The notes beneath the pieces were generated by a model. The model was not told where the DNA came from. It did no database searches and was given only the letters and a program-made list of their open reading frames with translations. A DNA stretch of 64,000 bases from NCBI GenBank assembly GCA_009779755.1, contig WRDO01000003.1, forward strand, positions 1 to 64,000, in the 5' to 3' direction. The position numbers and the translations under genes were made by a program. This document shows positions 58,137-64,000 of the stretch, one piece after another. Position 1 is the stretch's first letter, and each line of letters starts with the position of its first letter. The DNA is from Defluviitaleaceae bacterium (lineage in GTDB: Bacteria > Bacillota > Clostridia > Lachnospirales > WQUN01).

Positions 58137-59519
58137 TTATTTTTCGATGATTACGCGGATACGGTTCCTTTGTAACGGCAACCCCGCGGGTATACGTTCG
58201 CCCGGGGCGACGAGGGCGATCCCCGGCGGGCAGGGGGCGATAAGTTCGGCGGAAATACAGCCCGCGGCTTCGGGTAGGGGAATGGTTTCCGCGGGTTGTT
58301 GTAATGCCGTGCGAGGGGGGAATACGATTTCGGGTAATTTCGGGATCGGGGGGAGGGCCTCCGTCGCCGCGGGTACGCTTGATCGCGCAAGAGGCGTGCG
58401 ATGATGGCGGCAGTCCCCGTTTGCCCGTCCGTTGATTTCGCGCACGGCATGTAATAAGCGGGAAAATCCTTCATCCGTATCGGCTACGGATGTCATGGCG
58501 AGGATGTGGCTGCCCCATGCCATTTCGAGTTGGATTTTATATTCGTCGGCAAAGGTTTCGTTTATCCGTTGGGTAAGGTTGGGGTCGGAAACTTCAAACA
58601 GCAGCTTACTTGGGTCATCGCCATGCGCGCAAGGCAAGAGGTTAATTAATTTTCTTTCGGTTCGGGATGGCGTTTGTTCACCCAAGTTTTCACGCAAAGC
58701 ATTCAATCGCTTAACGTAGTCGTCGAACAGCTTTGGCGTTTGCCACAACAATTTTAACGTGTAATCCGTCGCACCCATCAGTATATACGAGGGGCTGGTG
58801 GTTTGCACGGCATTTAAATAAAAACGCAGGCGCGCGCGGTCAACGCGGTTGCCCCGTACGTGCAGGACAGCGGTTTGGCCTAAAGTCGGCAGCGTTTTAT
58901 GTAGTGAATTGATCACGATGTCCGCGCCTTGGTTTAACGCGGAACGCGGAAACGATTTATGGAAGGGGAAATGCGCACCGTGGGCTTCGTCGATGATGAG
59001 GATGGCGTTTTTTTTGTGTACGCGCTTGGCGATCGCTTCGATGTCGGAAGTGAACCCTTCGTAGGTGGGGCTGACGACAAATACCGCCGACACATCACGG
59101 GGCATGTCATCAAGGATATGGGGATCGACGCCTCCGATGAGGCCATCTGTACGTATCCTTGGGTAAAAGTATCGGGGCGTTGTCCCCGCCAATACCAAAC
59201 CGTTGTACATGCTTGCATGGCCGTTGCGCGCCGCGAACAATGTGCCGCCGTCGGCGGATGCCGCGCAAATCGCCGCGACGATCCCCGCGGTCGAACCGTT
59301 TACCAAAAGAAAACTTTCATCCGCATTAAAAAAAGCCGCGAGGTCTGCCTGCATATCGCGTAGCAAACCCGTAGGCTCGTGCAATACGTCCATCCCGGGT
59401 ATTTCGGTCAGGTCAAGTGATATCGGGTCGGGGGGCAGGAAGAAGGTATTCCGTTTATGCCCCGGCATATGAAAGGGGTAGATATCCTTATTCAAATAAG
59501 CATTTATGTGTTCATACAT
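58137..59519 (-). CDS. Orn/Lys/Arg decarboxylase-family PLP enzyme
   Basis: A 460-residue fold-type I PLP enzyme. FHMPGHKRN at the N-terminus, VNGSTAGIVAAICA, IIDEAHGAHFPFHKSFP, and the PLP-lysine motif NSLHKTLPTLGQ are diagnostic of the SpeA/YaaO-like amino-acid decarboxylases. The usual C-terminal domain is partly present, ending in PPGIALVAPGERIP. Ornithine, lysine or arginine could be substrate. ATG 59519 follows a weak GGA site; the longer frame overlaps the DHH gene. A two-base gap links it to the DHH gene. Confidence 0.9.
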   Translation of the reverse strand: MYEHINAYLNKDIYPFHMPGHKRNTFFLPPDPISLDLTEIPGMDVLHEPTGLLRDMQADLAAFFNADESFLLVNGSTAGIVAAICAASADGGTLFAARNGHASMYNGLVLAGTTPRYFYPRIRTDGLIGGVDPHILDDMPRDVSAVFVVSPTYEGFTSDIEAIAKRVHKKNAILIIDEAHGAHFPFHKSFPRSALNQGADIVINSLHKTLPTLGQTAVLHVRGNRVDRARLRFYLNAVQTTSPSYILMGATDYTLKLLWQTPKLFDDYVKRLNALRENLGEQTPSRTERKLINLLPCAHGDDPSKLLFEVSDPNLTQRINETFADEYKIQLEMAWGSHILAMTSVADTDEGFSRLLHAVREINGRANGDCRHHRTPLARSSVPAATEALPPIPKLPEIVFPPRTALQQPAETIPLPEAAGCISAELIAPCPPGIALVAPGERIPAGLPLQRNRIRVIIEK

Positions 59520-59521
59520 TT

Positions 59522-60439
59522 TTATTTTCCGGCGGTTCGTATTTCTTCCATGATTTCTTCCAATACCTTGTCGGTATCTTGGTGGGGTACTTGGCACGTA
59601 CCTACTTGGAAGTGGCCGCCCCCGCCGTATTTAAGCATAACGTGCCCGACGTCAACCTTGGACGTACGGTTAAGCACGCTGTGGCCGACCGCGATAACCG
59701 TGTTGACCGCGCCCAAACCGTCCACCAGCCACAATGAGATGTTTTGCGCGGGGAAAAGGCTGTATAAAAGGAAGCGGTTACCCGTCTGTATCGTGGACAA
59801 TCCGCGCAGGTCGGTAATGATGGCATCCCCGTCGGTGGTAGAATATTGCAAAAGCATTTCACGGAATTTCATGTTTTGTTTGTTGTAATATTCGATCCGT
59901 TCCGCCACATCGGGCAGCATGAGTAATTGGTCAATCGTAAAGTCGCGGCAAGCGTCCATCAAATCTTCCATGACGGCGAAGTTGGGTTTTGAAAAACCCC
60001 TGTACCGACCCAAACCCGTACGCGGATCCATAATAAAGCCCAACAACACCCAACCCTTGGGGTTAACGATTTCATCAACCGTCAACTGGCCGGAATCCAC
60101 TTTATCAACCGCTTGGACCATATCGTTCATGTAGGGTATACGTTCCGGCCCGCTGTAGTAATCGTAGATGATACGTGCCGCGCTGGGGGCTTGGTAACTC
60201 GCGCCTTCAACGACCACGTCCGGCCCCATGCGTTCGCGTTCGCTGGCGTGGTGGTCAAACCACATACCGCAGCCCGGGGCATAAGGGACGTTGGCCAATA
60301 TATCGTTTTCCGTGACCGCGATTTTATTATCCTGCATGTCCTTGGGATGCACAAACAGCCAGCTGTCGATTATTCTCAGCTCCATCAACAGCGATCCGCA
60401 AGCCAAGCCGTCAAAATCCGCCCGTGTTATTAAACGCAT
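59522..60439 (-). CDS. DHH-family phosphoesterase
   Basis: A 305-residue protein. ITRADFDGLACG at the N-terminus and GMWFDHHAS (DHH motif, about residues 61-64) are metal ligands. The C-terminal DHHA1 RNA/ligand-binding part ends in HVMLKYGGGGHFQVGTCQV. The family includes oligoribonuclease, phosphodiesterase and exopolyphosphatase activities, not resolvable here. GGGAGG lies 5 bases before the ATG. It is divergent from rpmF and upstream of the decarboxylase. Confidence 0.85.
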   Translation of the reverse strand: MRLITRADFDGLACGSLLMELRIIDSWLFVHPKDMQDNKIAVTENDILANVPYAPGCGMWFDHHASERERMGPDVVVEGASYQAPSAARIIYDYYSGPERIPYMNDMVQAVDKVDSGQLTVDEIVNPKGWVLLGFIMDPRTGLGRYRGFSKPNFAVMEDLMDACRDFTIDQLLMLPDVAERIEYYNKQNMKFREMLLQYSTTDGDAIITDLRGLSTIQTGNRFLLYSLFPAQNISLWLVDGLGAVNTVIAVGHSVLNRTSKVDVGHVMLKYGGGGHFQVGTCQVPHQDTDKVLEEIMEEIRTAGK

Positions 60440-60564
60440 GGTTGCCTCCCATAAAACGTACCGTAACTATGTATTCATATAATTATGCCATAACCGTTAC
60501 CGCTTCGCAACACGAATGAAATATTTTATCTTTCCGCGTCCGCGTTACGAATTTATCGTTTGCG

Positions 60565-60593
60565 TTGACACAATTAAATGGTTTCTTTATAAT
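60565..60593 (+). promoter_or_regulatory. Consensus sigma-A promoter of rpmF-plsX-acpP-rnc
   Basis: Perfect TTGACA (60565-60570) and perfect TATAAT (60588-60593) are separated by 17 bases, 34 bases before rpmF. No FapR-type operator was recognised nearby. Confidence 0.9.
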
Positions 60594-60626
60594 GCCGTGG
60601 CTTAAACAAAAGGAGTGAAACGGAAC

Positions 60627-60809
60627 ATGATCGGTCCAAAACAAAAAATCTCCAAATCACGCCGCGACAAACGCCGCGCGCAAACTTGGAAGATCGCCAT
60701 GCCTACATTGGTTGCATGCAGCAAATGCCGCGCGTTAATGCAACCCCACCGCGTATGCAAGGATTGCGGTTCATACAACAGGCGCGAAGTAATCAAACAA
60801 GCACAATGA
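60627..60809 (+). CDS. rpmF: Large ribosomal subunit protein bL32
   Basis: A 60-residue L32. KISKSRRDKRRAQTWK is the conserved N-terminal block. A zinc ribbon CSKC...CKDCG follows, ending YNRREVIKQAQ. AGGAG lies 11 bases before the ATG; GTG 60615 is too close to it. The stop overlaps the plsX start (ATGA). The gene leads the fatty-acid/RNase III operon, as in other Firmicutes. Confidence 0.96.
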   Translation: MIGPKQKISKSRRDKRRAQTWKIAMPTLVACSKCRALMQPHRVCKDCGSYNRREVIKQAQ

Positions 60810-61813
60810 ACGTAATGACCATCGCCGTAGATACTATGGGCGGTGATCTGGGGCCCTCCGCAGCGGTGGAGGGCGTTTTTCGTGCGGCGAAAAGGTATCC
60901 GTATCTGCGATTGATGATGGTAGGGCCTGAGGACATCCTCGCGGAGGAAATGCGCAAGCATGAAAAGAACGCGGGGATTTCCATTTTGCACGCCCCCGAG
61001 GTCATCGACCCAAGCGAAACCCCGACGACAGCCATCCGCGAAAAGAAGGAATCATCCATCGTTAAAGGCTTGCGTGCCGTAAAGAACGGTGACGCGCAAG
61101 GTTTTGTTTCCGCCGGGTCCACGGGTGCGCTCCTTACGGGCGCGACCGTTATCATCGGCCGGCGCCCGGGTATCGAACGCCCCGCGCTCGGGACCCTCTT
61201 GCCTACGCATACCAACCCGAAGGATTCGCGCAGGGGTTTTGTTTTGCTGATGGATTGCGGGGCCAACATGGATTGCAAGCCTTCCTACCTGACGCAATTC
61301 GGTGAGCTGGGCGCGGAATACATGAAAAAGACGATGGGGATCGAAAACCCCCGTGTGGGGTTGATTAACGTCGGCACAGAGGAAGAAAAAGGGAATGCCG
61401 CCGCCAAAGAGGCATACGCGTTAATGAAGGAAGCCGGTTACAACTTCGTCGGCAACATCGAAGGGCGCGAAATCCCGTCGGGTACGGTCGATGTAGCCAT
61501 ATGCGACGGCTTTACGGGGAATATCCTGTTAAAGTTTACCGAAGGCTTCGCCAAAGCCATGATGGGTATGATAAAGGAAGAGCTCATGTCCGCGACCCTT
61601 TCGAAAATAGGGGCGTTGATGGCCACGGGCGCGTTTAAAAAGTTAAAGACGCGCTTCGATTACCGCGAAGTGGGCGGTGCGCCGTTCTTGGGCCTTAAGT
61701 CCATCGTTATCAAGGCGCACGGTTCGTCCGACGCGCTGGCATTTATGAATGCGATCAGGCAATGCGTAGAGTTTAACGAAACGGAGGAAACCGCATGGAA
61801 TTCGAAAAAATAA
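60806..61813 (+). CDS. plsX: Phosphate acyltransferase PlsX
   Basis: A 335-residue enzyme making acyl-phosphate from acyl-ACP for phosphatidic acid synthesis. IAVDTMGGDLGPSAAVEG, GFVSAGSTGALLTGA, LLMDCGANMDCKP and DGFTGNILLKFTEG are all diagnostic. The start at 60806 is coupled to rpmF by ATGA; ATG 60815 is an alternative. The last 19 bases overlap acpP. Confidence 0.96.
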   Translation: MNVMTIAVDTMGGDLGPSAAVEGVFRAAKRYPYLRLMMVGPEDILAEEMRKHEKNAGISILHAPEVIDPSETPTTAIREKKESSIVKGLRAVKNGDAQGFVSAGSTGALLTGATVIIGRRPGIERPALGTLLPTHTNPKDSRRGFVLLMDCGANMDCKPSYLTQFGELGAEYMKKTMGIENPRVGLINVGTEEEKGNAAAKEAYALMKEAGYNFVGNIEGREIPSGTVDVAICDGFTGNILLKFTEGFAKAMMGMIKEELMSATLSKIGALMATGAFKKLKTRFDYREVGGAPFLGLKSIVIKAHGSSDALAFMNAIRQCVEFNETEETAWNSKK

Positions 61814-62025
61814 GGGAAGTCATCGCCGAGCAAATGAACGTATCCAAGGATTCGATAACCCCGGAAACGACTTTTAAAAACGACCTCAACGCCGATTCGC
61901 TCGACCTTTTCCAAATCATCACCGATTTGGAAGATATCTTCGGGATGCAATTCACCACCGAAGATGCGGAAAAAATCAAGACCGTAGGCGACGCGGCGGA
62001 ATATGTAAAAAAAGCCGTTGGATAA
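61795..62025 (+). CDS. acpP: Acyl carrier protein
   Basis: A 76-residue acidic ACP. The phosphopantetheine attachment serine is in [18 protein letters not shown] (about residue 36). Usual sequences read DSLDxVEL; here it is [13 protein letters not shown] lies 7 bases before the ATG inside the plsX end. The start overlaps plsX by 19 bases and the stop overlaps rnc by 8. Confidence 0.95.
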   Translation: MEFEKIREVIAEQMNVSKDSITPETTFKNDLNADSLDLFQIITDLEDIFGMQFTTEDAEKIKTVGDAAEYVKKAVG

Positions 62026-62683
62026 TCTCCAAAAGATATTGGGTTATACGTTCCGCGACAAGGATTTATTAACCCAAGCCCTAACCCACGCATCGTATGC
62101 CTATGAAAATAACCTGCCCGCAAACGCGTGTAATGAGCGGATGGAGTTCTTAGGCGACGCGGTACTGGAGTTTTGCGTAAGCGAACTCCTGTATACCCTT
62201 TACCCCACCTTTCCCGAAGGTAAGCTCACCGCTCGGCGCGCCGCATTGGTATGCGAACCGCAATTGGCGGCATTGGCGCGGACACTCCAATTGGGCAAGC
62301 ATATCCGCCTCGGCCACGGCGAAGCGCAAAGCGGCGGCCGTGAAAAGGATTCGCTCCTATCCGACGCGTTCGAAGCCGTATTGGGTGCGATTTACATCGA
62401 CGGCGGTGCGGATACCGCGCGCGGCTTCGTTTCCCGCTTATTTAAACCGTTGGCAATCGCCGCAACTACCCTGCGTGACAACAAAACAACCTTACAGGAA
62501 ATCCTTCAAAAAAACAGCCGCGAGACGGCTGTTTATCATATCATCGGCGAATTCGGCCCGCCCCACGATCGGCTCTTTACCGCGCAGGTCACCCACCAAG
62601 GCAAGGTGTTGGGAGAAGGAACAGGGCGCAGTAAAAAAGATGCGGAACAGGCGGCAGCAGGGGTGGCGTTGGGGGGGTTGTAA
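62018..62683 (+). CDS. rnc: Ribonuclease III
   Basis: A 221-residue dsRNA endonuclease. The signature [14 protein letters not shown] is at about residues 39-52, the second acidic cluster is [15 protein letters not shown], and the C-terminal dsRBD has [17 protein letters not shown]. The start is TTG overlapping the acpP end, so translation is coupled. No smc or ftsY follows; the next gene is on the other strand. Confidence 0.95.
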   Translation: MDNLQKILGYTFRDKDLLTQALTHASYAYENNLPANACNERMEFLGDAVLEFCVSELLYTLYPTFPEGKLTARRAALVCEPQLAALARTLQLGKHIRLGHGEAQSGGREKDSLLSDAFEAVLGAIYIDGGADTARGFVSRLFKPLAIAATTLRDNKTTLQEILQKNSRETAVYHIIGEFGPPHDRLFTAQVTHQGKVLGEGTGRSKKDAEQAAAGVALGGL

Positions 62684-62810
62684 TCGTCTGCATTTCAATT
62701 CACGGACATTCTACAAACAAGATTAAACTATTGCACCGACCTTTGCTATCCTCGGACAATATACCGATGTGTTTTGCGATTTCAAATTTGATTTTTTCCA
62801 TTCAGATTCG

Positions 62811-64000
62811 CTATATGGGGTTATATTTTTCCAATTTATACTTCGCATTTTTGTTACCGCCGGACTTAACTGCTTTGAAGCCTTTATTTTCCAGCTTCTT
62901 AAACAATTTCAACACACTGCGCTGCGATATACCCAAGAACCCAGCAAGTTCGGCAGTAGTGACGTAATCGCGCTCTGCCATAAAATCAATTATCTCTTGC
63001 TCTTTATCGGAACCATTTATCGGAACTTTATCGGAACTTGGTTCCGATAAAGTTCCGATATTAAACATAACACCTCCATTGACAGGACCAATGCCATGCT
63101 CCGAATACTTAACAATTTCCAATTCAATCAAGTGGTTGAATCGCGCAGGGTCTATACTTCGCAAATCTTCTTCGCGGAATAATGCACTTAATAAAAGGTA
63201 ATCGTCCGTAGACATAACGTCTAATTTTTCTTCGCCAATTTGCTTCATAAGAGCCAGCATTTTCGGATGAATAACTTTCAATTCTAAAGTGAGTTTTACA
63301 CAATAATCATCTGAACCTTTAAAATGCGGTAACGGCTTTGCTTCGCGCAAAGCCTGTTCGTATATCAAGTTCATGCCCTGTCCGGAACGCTCCACAAGCC
63401 CACACCGTTGAAAAACAGCGGCAATAAGACCATTTCGGGCTTCGTGTTTATCAAGGATATTATCAACCGTCACACCCGGCGGGAAACCGCCCGGGCTTTC
63501 AACAACAAGTTTACGAGCGTATTGCCGTACAAAGATGCTTCCGCGCTGTTGATAACTCCTATGGCTTACGGCGTTAAGAAGTGCTTCGCGTACCACTACC
63601 TCATTGAATGTCGGCACGGGCAGCATTTGAAAACGCTTTTGGTAATGCTGGTTTTCGTTACGTCGGTTCACAAGCTCCCATATTCGGTCAAAATAATTGA
63701 AGAAGCCCATACGCATATCTTCCCGCGCTCCTGCCGGACCGGAGGCTTCCGTTGTGCGGAACTCATACACCACTTCGGCGGTGGGTAAATGTTTCAACAG
63801 CGGCTTGCGTTTGCCGAAGAGAATTAAAGCTGCATAAGTCAATCCGTCATCTTCAAGTACATCTGCATCACGTAATAATTGTTCCACAGACAGTTTGGCA
63901 AAACGTTTATTGCCGCTGTAATCGAGCCACTTATTTCGGAAAATCTCTATGGCTTCGGGGTCAAGGTCATCAAGGGTAATACCCTTACATATTTCAGCTG
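62811..64000 (-). CDS. RecG-like/AlbA_2 ATP-binding regulator, 5' end outside the window
   Basis: The reading frame continues to the right edge, where AEICKGITLDDLDPEAIEIF marks the end of an AlbA_2 domain. Then come a GHKL-like ATPase region (EALLNAVSHRSYQQRGSI and GQGMNLIYEQAL), a middle domain, and a C-terminal winged HTH (TTAELAGFLGISQRSVLKLF). Such proteins are transcription regulators or accessory-DNA ATPases. About 390 residues are visible; the N-terminus is cut off. A linker at 63003-63060 is built from repeated GTTCCGATAAA-type units. Confidence 0.85.
   Translation of the reverse strand, partial: AEICKGITLDDLDPEAIEIFRNKWLDYSGNKRFAKLSVEQLLRDADVLEDDGLTYAALILFGKRKPLLKHLPTAEVVYEFRTTEASGPAGAREDMRMGFFNYFDRIWELVNRRNENQHYQKRFQMLPVPTFNEVVVREALLNAVSHRSYQQRGSIFVRQYARKLVVESPGGFPPGVTVDNILDKHEARNGLIAAVFQRCGLVERSGQGMNLIYEQALREAKPLPHFKGSDDYCVKLTLELKVIHPKMLALMKQIGEEKLDVMSTDDYLLLSALFREEDLRSIDPARFNHLIELEIVKYSEHGIGPVNGGVMFNIGTLSEPSSDKVPINGSDKEQEIIDFMAERDYVTTAELAGFLGISQRSVLKLFKKLENKGFKAVKSGGNKNAKYKLEKYNPI
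63003..63060. repeat. Tandem and inverted TTTATCGGAAC repeats in coding sequence
   Basis: Three direct copies of TTTATCGGAAC occur between 63004 and 63037. The segment 63018-63037 is then repeated as a perfect 20-bp inverted copy at 63041-63060 across a 3-base loop. It encodes a Ser-Asp-Lys-rich linker of the partial ATPase. Confidence 0.9.

Noticed and set aside
60440..60626. FapR operator in front of rpmF-plsX
   Set aside because: No match to the FapR 17-bp palindrome was seen; only the consensus promoter is evident.
63018..63060. Intrinsic terminator formed by the 20-bp inverted repeat
   Set aside because: It lies inside a continuous coding frame, is not GC-rich at the base and has no T run.
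1..64000. CRISPR arrays, rRNA genes or prophage structural modules
   Set aside because: No regularly spaced repeats, rRNA sequence or capsid/tail-type genes were seen on either strand.

Overview
The window comes from an anaerobic, spore-forming Bacillota, most likely a clostridium of moderate GC content. The evidence is a forespore small acid-soluble protein (SASP) gene with a sigma-G-type promoter, yunB next to pro-sigma-K, and several Firmicutes gene orders: rpmF-plsX-acpP-rnc, rnhB-ylqG-ylqH-yraN and dprA-topA. An [FeFe]-hydrogenase-type sensor and a plant-polysaccharide gene set (GH9, two GH4 enzymes, uronate isomerase, an esterase) point to an anaerobic fermenter. Species cannot be named from the sequence.

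Layout. 1-6.8 kb: hicAB toxin-antitoxin, a DASS-family anion transporter followed by a cytoplasmic GH9-like enzyme and a small zinc ribbon, then (minus strand) nagB-like and GH4 genes. 6.8-21.3 kb: hflX; a PAS-GGDEF-degenerate EAL-HDOD protein; floA, nfeD and yajC; a GDPD-uxaC-esterase operon; a LacI-like sensor fused to GGDEF; an SDR and a P-loop kinase. 21.3-27.8 kb: topA, dprA, argS, rpsU and tRNA-Asp. 27.8-37.8 kb: a signalling block with HD-GYP, a 6-phospho-beta-glucosidase, a hydrogenase-like hybrid kinase, a MetQ-like lipoprotein and a second hybrid kinase. 46-64 kb: sporulation genes, pilin-like genes, efp and conserved housekeeping operons. A truncated RecG-like ATPase runs off the right edge.

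The main discovery is at 37.9-46.0 kb. The sporulation sigma factor gene sigK is split. Its first 209 codons (minus strand, from 45971) end at a TTATGT core at 45348-45343. The last 23 codons lie 7.38 kb away, at 37889-37967, beside a second TTATGT copy. Joining the two copies restores an uninterrupted 233-residue pro-sigma-K ending in the normal RSYVSRIEKKAL region-4 helix. The intervening DNA carries a large serine recombinase abutting one junction, a 57-residue overlapping upstream ORF that could be its directionality factor, two DUF4143 ATPases, an AraC/GyrI regulator, a class C beta-lactamase-fold protein and a GNAT acetyltransferase. The deduced excised-circle site has 11-bp inverted arms (10/11 matching) centred exactly on the GT of the core, as expected for a serine integrase attP. 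This is therefore a compact skin-type developmental element, inserted near the 3' end of sigK rather than near the middle of the gene as in Bacillus subtilis.

No CRISPR array, IS element, rRNA or metabolite riboswitch was recognised. No gene-free stretch exceeds 300 bases.
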